This document shows, piece by piece, positions 37,231 through 46,568 of a stretch of 64,000 nt of DNA; the stretch's first letter is position 1; each line of letters begins with the position of its first letter. Made by a program: the position numbers and the translations under genes. The notes beneath the pieces are model-generated. The model was not told the origin of the DNA. It saw only the letters and a program-made list of their open reading frames with translations, and searched no databases. This stretch comes from Agarivorans aestuarii (GTDB taxonomy: Bacteria; Pseudomonadota; Gammaproteobacteria; Enterobacterales; Celerinatantimonadaceae), in the NCBI RefSeq assembly GCF_019670125.1, contig NZ_AP023033.1:2717001-2781000 (forward strand), read 5' to 3'.

Positions 37231-38959
37231 TATAAGTTTACTGCGCCCAGAATGGCTCTTGCTAAGCCCGCTACTCTTGCTGCTATTGATTAAAAAGCAG
37301 CAGCGTGAACAGTCGGCTTGGAGCAAGTTGCTTAGTCCAGGCATTGCAAAATACTTGGTTGAGTCGCCAAAACAAAGCAAACAATCTCAATGGTCTTTGG
37401 CGGCTCTATTTACCTTGATTTTATTCGCCCTAAGCGGCCCCAGTATCATTAGTGACAATGTGCCGCTCTACCGCGAAGGCTCGGCACGAGTGTTAATCAT
37501 GGACATGTCTTATTCAATGCGCGCGCGCGACGTAAAGCCCGACCGGGTTGAGCTGGCAAAATACAAAGCGCTCGATCTACTAGAACAATGGAAAGACGGT
37601 GAAACAGCCCTTATTGCTTATGCCGGTGATGCCTTTGTACTTAGCCCCTTAAGTAGTGATACCAATACCCTCGCCAACCTGGTTCCCCACCTTAAACCAG
37701 AGTTAATGCCCGCTCACGGCTCAGCCCTAAACCTCGCCATTGAGCAAGCTGCCGAACTAATAAAACAAGCCGGCTACGCGCAAGGTGATGTTGTAGTGAT
37801 TGGCGATGGGCTGAGTGAGCAACAAATGCAACTTAGCCTAAGCAGTTTACAACAGCACAATTTACGGTTCTCGATGTTGGCATTAGGCACCAAAGATGGC
37901 GCGCCGATCCCTCTAGAAGATGGCAGCATGCTAAAAGACCAATATGGCAGCATTGTTATTGCTAAGTTAGAAGCAGATAACTTCCTGCCCCTTTGCCAAA
38001 ACACCGGCGGTATTTGCCAGCTGATTAGTGCTGATAATAGCGATATTGAGAAACTGAGCTCCTTACGTAGCCGCAATTTTGATAGCGAACAACAAAGCAA
38101 TCAACAAGCGCAGGTGAGAAAAGATATTGGCTTTTATCTGCTGCCTTTTATTTTGTTGATGCTACTAAATAGCGTGCGCCGCGCAGAGCTATTGCTAGTT
38201 AGTTTATGTGTTAGCATTTTTGCCCTACCAAAGCCCGCTCTGGCTAACTCGGTGTGGACAAATCAAGCTCAACAAGCACAACAAGCTTTCGAAGAAGAAC
38301 GTTACGGCGAAGCTGCTGAGCTGTTTACCGACCCAAGTTGGAAAGCCTCAGCTTTATACAAAGCAGGTAACTATCAAGAGGCGCAAGCGCTGTTTGCTCA
38401 AGATAGCAGTGCCAATGGGTGGTTTAACCAAGGAAATGCTCATGCTCAACTTGGTGATTATCAACAAGCTATAGAAGCCTATGAGCAAGCCTTAGAACTA
38501 CAAAATGACTTCCCTGCCGCTCAACACAATAAGAAATTAGTTGAAGAGCTGTTAGAACAACAGCAACAAAACCAGCAACAGTCAGAGCAACAAGATTCTA
38601 GCGATTCTGATGAGCAATCAGAGTCGGACTCATCTCAACAACAAGGTGACCAACAGCAGGACGATTCCCAAGCAGAAGAGAATCAAGACCAACAGTCGCC
38701 TTCTGAGCAACAGTCAGAGCAAGAGCAAGAGTCTGAACAGCAACAACAGGCACAAGCCGGCGAAGAACAGTCAAATGAAGAACAAGAGCCTGAGCAAAGC
38801 GCTCAAGCCAATAACTCGCAAGGTGAACCGAGTGACCAAGAAGAGTTACAGAAATGGCTCGAAGATCTGCCTAATGACCCTAGTTTGTTGCTTCGCAATA
38901 AAATGTATCTTGAATATCAAAAACGACGTCGTCAGCCTAGTAATCAGGAGAACTGGTAA
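37223..38959 (+). CDS. BatB/BatC-type VWA plus TPR membrane protein
   Basis: 578 residues. N-terminal helices (about 10-20 and 57-73) are followed by a VWA domain (about 85-290) with the MIDAS motif DMSYSM. Helices follow near 305-345. A TPR region (about 375-450, with GNYQEAQALFAQD and GDYQQAIEAYEQALEL) precedes a long Gln/Ser/Glu/Asp-rich low-complexity tail (about 455-550). The product looks like a fusion of BatB and BatC. It overlaps batA by eight bases. The tail has no recognisable fold. Confidence 0.92.
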   Translation: MFDISLLRPEWLLLSPLLLLLLIKKQQREQSAWSKLLSPGIAKYLVESPKQSKQSQWSLAALFTLILFALSGPSIISDNVPLYREGSARVLIMDMSYSMRARDVKPDRVELAKYKALDLLEQWKDGETALIAYAGDAFVLSPLSSDTNTLANLVPHLKPELMPAHGSALNLAIEQAAELIKQAGYAQGDVVVIGDGLSEQQMQLSLSSLQQHNLRFSMLALGTKDGAPIPLEDGSMLKDQYGSIVIAKLEADNFLPLCQNTGGICQLISADNSDIEKLSSLRSRNFDSEQQSNQQAQVRKDIGFYLLPFILLMLLNSVRRAELLLVSLCVSIFALPKPALANSVWTNQAQQAQQAFEEERYGEAAELFTDPSWKASALYKAGNYQEAQALFAQDSSANGWFNQGNAHAQLGDYQQAIEAYEQALELQNDFPAAQHNKKLVEELLEQQQQNQQQSEQQDSSDSDEQSESDSSQQQGDQQQDDSQAEENQDQQSPSEQQSEQEQESEQQQQAQAGEEQSNEEQEPEQSAQANNSQGEPSDQEELQKWLEDLPNDPSLLLRNKMYLEYQKRRRQPSNQENW

Positions 38960-40552
38960 GTGAAAGCGCTTAGTGTATTTTTTATTCTTTTACTTAGCTT
39001 TAATGCTTATGCCACGACTAAAGTTACCGCTTCGGTTAGTCAAAACCCTGTAGCAGTTGGACAAGCCTTTACGCTAGAAATTGTGGCTGACGATACCTTG
39101 GCGGCCAGTGAATTTGACTCATCGGTGTTGTTAAGGCAAAAGTTTGTAGTAGGCAGTACTTCAACTAGCCGCCAACACACCAGCATCAATGGTGAATCAT
39201 CAACTCAAACGCGCTGGACCACAACTTTGTTAGTGCGTGAAGAAGGTAACTACCTGATTCCTAGTTTTAACATTGGTGGGCAAAACACAACACCTATTCA
39301 ACTAAAAGCTAAAGTTATTGAAGCCATTGAGCCAAGCAAAGATCAGGTTCGCATGGAAGTAAGCCTAGATAATGCCGAGGTTTACATTGGTCAGCCAGTT
39401 ACCTACACCGCCAAGATTTGGGTCGCTAACAGCCTAGACCAAGCCAATATCATCGCGCCCAGTATGTTAGGCGCCAAAATAGAAAAGCTGGGTGATGACA
39501 AACAAGACTTAGAAGTAATTGACGGCAAGCGGTATCGCACCCTCACCCGCCATTGGTTACTCACACCAGAAAAAGCCGGTGAGTTTGAAGTAAGAGGTCC
39601 GCGACTTAGCGGTTTAGCTAACGACATCAACCGCCGTGCTCGACCAGTAGACATTGCCGCACAAACCCTATCTCTAGAAGTAAAAGCCCCGCCAGCGAGT
39701 TTCCCTGGCAGGTGGCTGCCATCTAACGACCTATTGCTATATGAAGAGATTCAACCGCTGCAAAGTGACTACCAGCAAGGTCAAGCATTTACCAGAATCA
39801 TTAACCTAACCATTGCTGGCATTACCGAAGAGCAACTTCCGGAAATAGATATAGATTACGGAGAAGATTTCCGGGTTTACCCAGAAGCTTACCAAGACCG
39901 CACCATTGTGAAAGACGGTATTGTATTTGCGCAGCGCAGCCTTAATGTCGCGATCATTCCGGTAAACGAAGGCGAACTTACTCTGCCTGGTTGGTCGCTA
40001 CCATGGTGGGATTTAAGCAAAGACCAACAAGCCAGTGCAGATATTGCTCCGCGCACTATTACCGTGGTGGCCGCACCGGTTAGCCAACAGCTGCAAACCC
40101 TCAGCAGTAATCAAGATATTGCTCCCGAAGTGATAGAAAAACCTAGCACCTCCTTATGGACTTGGTTTTTCGCCTTAGCGTGGCTAATCACAATGGCGCT
40201 ATTAGTGTGGGTAATTAAACGCAAAAAAGTAACAACTACCGCGAAGACTCAAGTGGAGCAAAACGATGTGGTAGCAACTTTAGATGATAATTATTGGTCG
40301 CAGTTTTCAGCCGCATGTAACAGCGGTCAAATGCAACTGGCAGAACAAGCTTTAGGAAAGTGGCTTACCAAGCAAGAGCTAAGCGATAGCTTTCACAACT
40401 TACATAAAGAAATTAGCGCCGCAAATTGGGCTAGCGAAGCAAAAGAAGATTTTGATTTAATGGCGTTTTTAGAGCGATGCCAAGTCTTAAAGAAGCAGTT
40501 TCAAAATAAAAAAGAGCAAGGAGAAGCAGCGCTCTCCTCGCTCAATCCATAA
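38960..40552 (+). CDS. BatD-like protein
   Basis: 530 residues from a GTG start at 38960, with AGGAG about ten bases upstream. A signal peptide (about 1-18, ending AYA) is followed by a large beta-rich extracytoplasmic region typical of BatD (about 20-395). One membrane helix (about 400-420, LWTWFFALAWLITMALLVWVI) and a cytoplasmic tail follow. It directly follows the batB/C gene and closes the operon. The function suggested from Bacteroides is oxygen or envelope stress tolerance; it is unproven here. Confidence 0.9.
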   Translation: MKALSVFFILLLSFNAYATTKVTASVSQNPVAVGQAFTLEIVADDTLAASEFDSSVLLRQKFVVGSTSTSRQHTSINGESSTQTRWTTTLLVREEGNYLIPSFNIGGQNTTPIQLKAKVIEAIEPSKDQVRMEVSLDNAEVYIGQPVTYTAKIWVANSLDQANIIAPSMLGAKIEKLGDDKQDLEVIDGKRYRTLTRHWLLTPEKAGEFEVRGPRLSGLANDINRRARPVDIAAQTLSLEVKAPPASFPGRWLPSNDLLLYEEIQPLQSDYQQGQAFTRIINLTIAGITEEQLPEIDIDYGEDFRVYPEAYQDRTIVKDGIVFAQRSLNVAIIPVNEGELTLPGWSLPWWDLSKDQQASADIAPRTITVVAAPVSQQLQTLSSNQDIAPEVIEKPSTSLWTWFFALAWLITMALLVWVIKRKKVTTTAKTQVEQNDVVATLDDNYWSQFSAACNSGQMQLAEQALGKWLTKQELSDSFHNLHKEISAANWASEAKEDFDLMAFLERCQVLKKQFQNKKEQGEAALSSLNP

Positions 40553-40567
40553 CTTACAACAGCGTGT

Positions 40568-40852
40568 TTAGCGGTTTAAGCCTAGTTGGAAGATTAGGCT
40601 TTCTGCTTGGCAACAAAAAGTAAACGAAGCAGCCAGCTTAACGCCGCCTTCAACAGCGCTAATCTCGCTGCTAATCTCACAAGGATCCGATTCAGCTTTA
40701 CGCGCTTTTTCTACCAACAGGTTCAAACGGGTTTCGGCTTGTTGTTGCTCGGCAAACACTTCTTCAACTTGTGCTGTACACTCTTCACCGTCGATAACGG
40801 CACCAACATCAACACAACAACAAGTTTTAGATTCTTCTAACTTAGTTTTCAT
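40568..40852 (-). CDS. yfcZ: YfcZ/YiiS family (DUF406) protein
   Basis: 94 residues. It shows the DUF406 pattern: SKTCCCVDVGAVIDGEECTA near the start, EPCEIS-like ESDPCEIS, and FTFCCQAESLIFQLGL at the end. Six or more cysteines are conserved, hinting at metal or redox chemistry that has not been shown. yfcZ neighbours fadL in E. coli; here the sigma factor pair lies between them. Confidence 0.88.
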   Translation of the reverse strand: MKTKLEESKTCCCVDVGAVIDGEECTAQVEEVFAEQQQAETRLNLLVEKARKAESDPCEISSEISAVEGGVKLAASFTFCCQAESLIFQLGLNR

Positions 40853-41005
40853 CTATTTTCCTTTCATTTACAACAGGCCTTAGTTATAACTCATCAATCT
40901 AAACCAAAGCGAAATCAGGTGTATAGTGTGTACCATAGACCAAGTACGGTCTCTTTGATGCGTATCATAACAGATTAGCCTTCTACGTTTTATCTAGGAA
41001 ATTAC

Positions 41006-41572
41006 ATGGTTGTTGATTTTTTTCGAAAGAAAAACCAAACCGACTCGGTCATGTCGGATATGGAAGCAAAACAAAAACGTTATGAAGCCCTAGTACAGGC
41101 TTACAATAAGGATGTTTACCGTTACGCCTACTGGCTAGTAAAGGATAAGCATATCGCCGAAGACATAGTTCAAGAAACCTTTCTTAGAGCTTGGCGTTCA
41201 CTCGACAGCCTTAAAGATGAAAAGGCAGCTAAGGCATGGTTAATTACCATTCTTCGCCGAGAAAACGCCCGTCGCTTCGAGCGAAAACAGTTTAACTTGG
41301 TGGATATCGAGGATCATTCAGTTGCCGATGTAAATGCTACATCTACCGAGCAACAAATTGAAAATGAATGGTTGCGCCGCCAAATAGATAAGCTGGCACC
41401 TGAATATAAAGAACCGCTGCTACTCCAAGTGATAGGTGGATTTAGCGGTGATGAGATTGCCGATATGTTAGAGCTAAATAAAAACACAGTAATGACACGG
41501 CTTTTTAGAGCAAGAAATCAGCTCAAAGAAGCCCTAGATAATGACCAAGAACGAGGACAAAGCAATGGATGA
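41006..41572 (+). CDS. ECF-type sigma-70 family RNA polymerase sigma factor
   Basis: 188 residues. Region 2 contains DVYRYAYWLVKDKHIAEDIVQETFLRAWRSL. The linker has ENARRFERKQF, and region 4 has YKEPLLLQVIGGFSGDEIADML with the helix NKNTVMTRLFRAR. TAGGA lies six bases before the ATG. It overlaps the DUF3379 gene by eight bases, the usual layout for a sigma factor and a membrane regulator. An AGACC-N6-GGTCT dyad lies 54-69 bases upstream of the start. Confidence 0.94.
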   Translation: MVVDFFRKKNQTDSVMSDMEAKQKRYEALVQAYNKDVYRYAYWLVKDKHIAEDIVQETFLRAWRSLDSLKDEKAAKAWLITILRRENARRFERKQFNLVDIEDHSVADVNATSTEQQIENEWLRRQIDKLAPEYKEPLLLQVIGGFSGDEIADMLELNKNTVMTRLFRARNQLKEALDNDQERGQSNG

Positions 41573-42287
41573 GCTAGAATTTCGCCGTCAGTTGTATACC
41601 AATCCTCGAGAGCGTAGCGATACGCTTATACAGGAAGCAACGCGCACACCTAAAAATAAAAAACTGTATGACGAGATGCAGCAGTTTGAATCTAAGCTAG
41701 AGCAAGCACTAAACGTAGATGTGCCCGACGCCCTAGCTGAGCGATTAATACTTAGCCAAAGCTTCGACGATTCACAACTGGAATACCGCCGCAAAACCCG
41801 AGTACATATTGCTATGGCTGCGTCAATTGCCTTTGTAGTGGGTTTAAGTTTTAGCTTAGTTAATTGGCAACTGCCCGCAGGCCATACAGATATGGGACAA
41901 GTGGCTCTAGAGCATGTCTATCATGAAATGCCCTTCACCAGCGGTGTCGATGAGCAACCTAACTTACAAACCATTAATGCCAAGTTAGCCCGTTATGGCG
42001 CAAGCTTTGACCAGCTACCCGGCGATGTAGTTTATGTTAACCACTGTGCTTATGCAGGTGCTCCAGCTTTTCATATGATTATGAAAGGAAAAATGGGCTC
42101 AAACATAAATGTGTTTGTAGTGCCTAAATCCACCGAGTTGCAAGCGGTTGAAAGCTTTGCCGATAAAAAGATGCACGGGATGGTTTCTAAACTATCTAAT
42201 GCCAACCTTGTGGTGGTGGGTGAACGTAACGAACCTATTGAAAAAGCACTTGATACGCTCACCGCAGATTTAACTCAATCTATCTGA
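41565..42287 (+). CDS. DUF3379 protein, probable anti-sigma-type partner
   Basis: 240 residues from ATG 41565, with GAGGA eight bases upstream. The N-terminal cytoplasmic part (about 1-90) is charged, one helix (about 93-108, AASIAFVVGLSFSLV) crosses the membrane, and a periplasmic domain follows with HCAYAGAPAFHMIM. DUF3379 proteins are encoded with this sigma family in marine gamma-proteobacteria. A membrane anti-sigma role is inferred from this layout. The single Cys and His-rich region could sense a periplasmic signal. Confidence 0.85.
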   Translation: MDELEFRRQLYTNPRERSDTLIQEATRTPKNKKLYDEMQQFESKLEQALNVDVPDALAERLILSQSFDDSQLEYRRKTRVHIAMAASIAFVVGLSFSLVNWQLPAGHTDMGQVALEHVYHEMPFTSGVDEQPNLQTINAKLARYGASFDQLPGDVVYVNHCAYAGAPAFHMIMKGKMGSNINVFVVPKSTELQAVESFADKKMHGMVSKLSNANLVVVGERNEPIEKALDTLTADLTQSI

Positions 42288-42303
42288 TTTAATTAAAATA
42301 AAG

Positions 42304-42342
42304 TCAACTCCTATTGTCTTATCAATGGGAGTTGATTTTTTT
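42304..42342 (+). terminator. intrinsic terminator after the sigma factor operon
   Basis: A 13-base-pair stem, TCAACTCCTATTG / CAATGGGAGTTGA (one G-U pair) with a 6-base loop, is followed by T7, 17 bases after the DUF3379 stop. Confidence 0.93.
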
Positions 42343-42509
42343 GTTTGTGAACTAGCAATAAAGCTCAACAATCCCGCTTGATGTTTCGAAACAATCATTT
42401 ATATTTCTTCGCTCACCAAGATCAAACAAGTGTTTAACTTTTGTGCAGCAGCTCCAACTTTTGACATAAAGCATTAACAAACACTTAACAAATATTTTAT
42501 TTACTCTTA

Positions 42510-42530
42510 ATCTGGTCAGAGGTCAGCGCT
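42510..42530 (+). promoter_or_regulatory. putative FadR site(s) upstream of fadL
   Basis: TCTGGTCAGAGGTCAG (42511-42526) has one good FadR half (CTGGTCAGA) and overlaps a second partial copy, GAGGTCAGCGCTC, which matches the fadI operator at 10 of 13 positions. It lies about 60 bases before the fadL start. E. coli fadL also carries two FadR sites. Confidence 0.55.
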
Positions 42531-42584
42531 CTTGCTAAGACCATACATAACTAAACGTTTAACCCCGTAATTAGAGAGGGAACG

Positions 42585-43838
42585 ATGAAGATAAGGAAAT
42601 TGCCACTCGCGCTTCTTGCCGCGTCAGCTACATTCACTGCCGCCCATGTAAACGCAGCCGGTTTTCAACTAGTAGAACACTCTGCTTCGGGGCTAGGCCG
42701 CTCGTTTGCCGGTGAAGCCGCTATTGCCGACAACGCTGCCGTTATGGCACGCAATCCTGCAGCAATGTCGATCTTCGACACCATTGCGGTCTCAGGTGCT
42801 TTAAGTTATATCGCCCCTGACGTTTACGTAAGAGGCAATACAGGCGTAGATTCAATAGACCAAGCCTTAACCAATAACGATGTAGTGCCCGGTGCAGCAG
42901 TACCTGCAGGTTACTTTATCCAACCGCTTAGCGACAAGTGGGCCTGGGGTGTAGGCATGTTCTCAAACTTTGGCTTATCTACCGACTACCCCTCGGATTA
43001 CGCCGCAGGTGCATTGGCGGGTCAAACCGAGTTGATTACGCTTAACCTAAACCCCAACGTGTCCTACCGAATTAATGATCAATTTAGCATTGGTGCTGGA
43101 TTAAATGCAGTTTACGGTACTGCTAAGCTAGTGCGTAACTTTGGTACTGGCGGTCCTTTCCCACCAAGCGGCACTGCCGCCTCATTAGAAGGCGATGGCT
43201 GGGGCTTTGGTTGGAACGTTGGCGGTATGTGGGAAGTGAATGAAGATCACCGCTTTGGTATTAGTTACCGCTCTAAAGTCGATTTAGACTTTAAAGGTGA
43301 CTACCACTCTGACATTCCAGAAGGGCTAAGTGATAACCCATACGGAACCGGCGGACAAACCATTGGCGGCGAGCTAACCCTTAACCTGCCAGACATTTTT
43401 GAAGTATCAGGTTATAACCGCTTAAATGACGCCTTTGCCGTTCACTACAGCTATGTATGGACTGGTTGGAGTACCTTCCAAGAAATTAACGCAACTTCAG
43501 AAGGCATTGGCAGTGTACTAAACAAACAAGAGCAGTTTAGTGATTCTTACCGCGTATCATTTGGTGGTACCTGGTATCTAAACCAAGCTTGGGAACTGCG
43601 CGCTGGTATGGCATTTGACCAAAGCCCATCTCGCACTCACAAAACCATTAGTATCCCTGACAATGATCGTTACAACTACGGCATTGGCTTTACTTACCAT
43701 TTAAGTGAGAAAGGCAGCATTGATACCGGCTTTACTTACATTCAAGGTAAAGAAGGTTCATTCAATGAAGAAGGGGTTGAGTTTGTATCGAAAGGTGATG
43801 CTTACATCGCTGCTATTCAATACAACCACAGCTTCTAG
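42585..43838 (+). CDS. fadL: FadL/OmpP1 family outer-membrane long-chain fatty-acid transporter
   Basis: 417 residues with a signal peptide (about 1-24, ending HVNA). The mature protein starts AGFQLVEHSASGLGRSFAGEAAIADNAAVMARNPAAMS in parts, the FadL hatch-domain signature. It ends in a beta-barrel with terminal aromatic Phe (IQYNHSF), as required for outer-membrane assembly. The substrate is probably long-chain fatty acid, although the wider family also carries other hydrophobics. The FadR-like site upstream supports fatty acids. Confidence 0.95.
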   Translation: MKIRKLPLALLAASATFTAAHVNAAGFQLVEHSASGLGRSFAGEAAIADNAAVMARNPAAMSIFDTIAVSGALSYIAPDVYVRGNTGVDSIDQALTNNDVVPGAAVPAGYFIQPLSDKWAWGVGMFSNFGLSTDYPSDYAAGALAGQTELITLNLNPNVSYRINDQFSIGAGLNAVYGTAKLVRNFGTGGPFPPSGTAASLEGDGWGFGWNVGGMWEVNEDHRFGISYRSKVDLDFKGDYHSDIPEGLSDNPYGTGGQTIGGELTLNLPDIFEVSGYNRLNDAFAVHYSYVWTGWSTFQEINATSEGIGSVLNKQEQFSDSYRVSFGGTWYLNQAWELRAGMAFDQSPSRTHKTISIPDNDRYNYGIGFTYHLSEKGSIDTGFTYIQGKEGSFNEEGVEFVSKGDAYIAAIQYNHSF

Positions 43839-43848
43839 ATCTTGTTTA

Positions 43849-43873
43849 GCAACCGGCAAAGTGCCGGTTGCTT
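43849..43873. terminator. hairpin after fadL
   Basis: Perfect 11-base-pair stem AGCAACCGGCA / TGCCGGTTGCT with an AAG loop, 10 bases past the fadL stop. Only a short T-run follows, so termination may be factor-assisted. Confidence 0.75.
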
Positions 43874-43931
43874 GACCTAAGCATAAGATTAACCCACGCT
43901 TCAGGTATCCATTCACATACTGAGGGCAGCC

Positions 43932-44324
43932 ATGGTAAATAACCCTACCCCCTACTCTATTAGCGAACTAGCGCAAGAATTTACCATAAGCACTCGCAGC
44001 ATTCGTTATTACGAAGACCAAGGTTTATTGCAACCGGTTCGCGATGGCAGCAAACGCCTTTACTCCAAACACGACAAACTTCGTCTAAAACTAATACTAC
44101 GTGGCAAGCGTTTAGGCTTTTCTTTAAAAGAAATAAAAGAGCTGTTCGATTTATATGACGCGAAGTTAAGCAGCAGAAAGGAAGTAGAAGGTTTAATTGG
44201 CAGTATAAAACTACGCAAATTGAGTTTGTTACAACAGCTAGAGGACATTCAAGTGGTATTAATGGAGCTTAAATCAGCAGAGCGCCGCTGTAACGACGCT
44301 CTGAAACACCCCAAAAAAGATTAA
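43932..44324 (+). CDS. MerR family transcriptional regulator (LiuR-like)
   Basis: 130 residues. The winged-helix opening YSISELAQEFTISTRSIRYYEDQGLLQP and the KLRLKLILRGKRLGFSLKEIKELFDLYD block resemble LiuR-type MerR proteins that control branched-chain amino acid catabolism in related bacteria. There are no metal-binding Cys pairs, arguing against a metal sensor. Liu catabolic genes are not nearby, so the target is uncertain. Its stop TAA shares the palindrome TTAA with the stop of tdk on the other strand. Confidence 0.86.
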   Translation: MVNNPTPYSISELAQEFTISTRSIRYYEDQGLLQPVRDGSKRLYSKHDKLRLKLILRGKRLGFSLKEIKELFDLYDAKLSSRKEVEGLIGSIKLRKLSLLQQLEDIQVVLMELKSAERRCNDALKHPKKD

Positions 44325-44905
44325 TGCTCGCCAGCATTGCCTTGAATAAAGTGCTTACGACATAAAGACACATAGCGCTCGTTACCGCCAATCTCTATTT
44401 GCTGCCCTTCACTGACAACTTGGCCATTTTGATCAATACGAGCATTAAAATGCCCTTTATTGCCACACCAGCAAATAGTTTTAAGCTCTTCCAGTTTGTC
44501 GGCTAAGCACAGTAAATGATAAGCACCTTCGAACAACTCACCCATAAAGTCGGTTTTTAAGCCATAAACCATCACTGGGATATGTAAGTCATCCACCACC
44601 TTAGCCAGTTGATAAACCTGAGCTTTGCTAAGAAACTGCCCTTCATCAACAATCACCACATCTTGCTTATGCTGCTGATGTTTAGCTGCAACCAACTCGA
44701 ACAAGTCTTGCTGCTTACAAAATGTTTCGGCAGCCATCGACAAACCTACTCGAGCTTTAATGGTACCCACACCATCGCGGGTATCCATTGCCGGAATAAG
44801 TGCCAAAGGGTTCATACCGCGCTCTTGGTAGTTAAAATGTGCCTGAATGAGTTGGGTAGATTTACCCGAGTTCATTGCAGCATATTTAAAATGTAGTGAA
44901 GCCAT
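44321..44905 (-). CDS. tdk: thymidine kinase
   Basis: 194 residues, type II thymidine kinase. P-loop AAMNSGKSTQLI (about 8-19), DVVIVDEGQFLSKAQVYQL Walker B, and zinc-binding Cys in the lasso region (CWCGNKGHF and LCRKHF). It phosphorylates thymidine for salvage. It lies 19 bases downstream of the NhaC-family gene and may be read from the same transcript. Confidence 0.97.
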   Translation of the reverse strand: MASLHFKYAAMNSGKSTQLIQAHFNYQERGMNPLALIPAMDTRDGVGTIKARVGLSMAAETFCKQQDLFELVAAKHQQHKQDVVIVDEGQFLSKAQVYQLAKVVDDLHIPVMVYGLKTDFMGELFEGAYHLLCLADKLEELKTICWCGNKGHFNARIDQNGQVVSEGQQIEIGGNERYVSLCRKHFIQGNAGEH

Positions 44906-44924
44906 TTACTGCGCTGTTCCTTGT

Positions 44925-46505
44925 TTATTTACTGCTTAATGCCAAAGCTGAATTTTGCTGGCGATGGTACAAAGTTGCGATAGTAATGGCAAACAATAAC
45001 AGACCAACAGCTAATGAGATAATCACACTTCCAGTCGTTCCCATCACTAGATAACAAGCAATGCTTATTTTTGCCACCAGTAAAGCATAAGGAAGCTGAG
45101 TAGCAACATGGTCGATATGGTGACATGCCGCACCGGTAGAAGACAAAATGGTGGTGTCTGAAATAGGCGAACAATGGTCACCAAATACCGCACCCGCTAA
45201 TACAGCAGATAGCATAGGCAGTATTAAGCTGACATCACTGGCTACTGACATATCAGCAGCAATTGGCAACATAATGCCAAAGGTTCCCCAACTGGTACCA
45301 GTTGCGAACGCCATTAAGCCAGCCAATACAAACACTAATACTGGCAGCATGCTCGGGCTAATGGCGCCGTCTAACTTAGAGGCAAGGTATTTGCCCGTTT
45401 CCATGTCGCCAATAACGCCACTAATAGACCAAGCAAAAACTAAAATAAGAATCGCCGGGCTCATCGCTTTTACGCCAACCCATATGGCATGGCCAAGTTG
45501 AGCCAAGCTAAGTTGTTGCTTAAGGGCAAAACCAAGGCTAATCAATAAACCAACAACACCGCCGGTAACCAGCGATAAAGTCACGTCGGTATTTTCTAAG
45601 GCAGCCAGTAAGCTAAATGCTTGTCCTTCTTCTAAGGCAGCTGATCCAGTTATCACAAAGCTGGCAAAAGTAACCAAAGTTAAAATAGTGATAGGTAATA
45701 CTAAACCAAGCGGTGAGCCGTTATCAGCTTCAAAATCATGATTTACACTGCCTGCAGGAATACCCTTTTTCGCATCAAATAATTGACCCTGCTCAGCATT
45801 TTTCTCGTGCTGTTTCATTGGGCCGATGTTGATATTGAAGTAAGCAACCACTAAGGCCATTAACAATGCAAAAATGGCATAAAAATTTAAGGGGATCATG
45901 GTGGCAAACGCAGCCAGCGGCGTGATGTCGGTGATGTTATGAGTCACCAACAAGCCACCAACCAAAGCAATAATGTAAGCTCCCCAACTGGATAAAGGCA
46001 TAAGTACACACATTGGTGCAGCCGTTGAGTCAAGCAAGTAAGCAAGCTTAGCGCGTGATACTCCCACTTGGTCAGTAAGCGGACGAGCTACACTGCCCAC
46101 CGCTAAACTGTGGAAATAGTCATCAACAAAAACCACAAAGCTTAACAAGGCGGTGGTTACCGTAGCGTGACGCTTAGTTTTAATCCGCTTCTTAGCCCAC
46201 TCAGCAAAGGCAGAGGTTGCCCCGGTAGCGGTCATTAAGCTAGTCATCGCGCCTAGTAGCAGCAAAAAGATAATGATTTGCAGGTTCCACCAATTTGGCG
46301 CACCGTCATCCCAAGCTAAGCCTGCCGCCAGCTGTGACAAATAAATGCCAGAATCTACAAAAGAAAAGTTACTAAGCAATAAAGCACCCGTGATGATGCC
46401 GCAGCTAAGTGCAATAATTACACGTCTGGTTGCTAGGGCAACCAACAGAGCAATCACTGGTGGAAGAATAGATAAAAATGAATCGGTATAAGCAATGGTT
46501 TGCAT
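44925..46505 (-). CDS. lysW: NhaC-family transporter, probable lysine permease (LysW-type)
   Basis: 526 residues with about 11-12 hydrophobic helices. Motifs seen are VVFVDDYFHSLAVGSVARP and ALMAFATGTSWGTFGIMLPIA, both typical of the NhaC family. By fold it is annotated as a Na+/H+ antiporter, but it sits behind a lysine riboswitch (46569-46725), and riboswitch-linked NhaC-type proteins in gamma-proteobacteria were predicted as lysine transporters (LysW). Sodium- or proton-coupled lysine uptake is therefore the better functional guess. The gene symbol follows that prediction. Confidence 0.8.
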   Translation of the reverse strand: MQTIAYTDSFLSILPPVIALLVALATRRVIIALSCGIITGALLLSNFSFVDSGIYLSQLAAGLAWDDGAPNWWNLQIIIFLLLLGAMTSLMTATGATSAFAEWAKKRIKTKRHATVTTALLSFVVFVDDYFHSLAVGSVARPLTDQVGVSRAKLAYLLDSTAAPMCVLMPLSSWGAYIIALVGGLLVTHNITDITPLAAFATMIPLNFYAIFALLMALVVAYFNINIGPMKQHEKNAEQGQLFDAKKGIPAGSVNHDFEADNGSPLGLVLPITILTLVTFASFVITGSAALEEGQAFSLLAALENTDVTLSLVTGGVVGLLISLGFALKQQLSLAQLGHAIWVGVKAMSPAILILVFAWSISGVIGDMETGKYLASKLDGAISPSMLPVLVFVLAGLMAFATGTSWGTFGIMLPIAADMSVASDVSLILPMLSAVLAGAVFGDHCSPISDTTILSSTGAACHHIDHVATQLPYALLVAKISIACYLVMGTTGSVIISLAVGLLLFAITIATLYHRQQNSALALSSK

Positions 46506-46568
46506 GTTTTCTCTGTTTTTAATTCAGAGAGCAAATTGAGTGACCAGAAGCCGAAAGGCTTTCACTCT

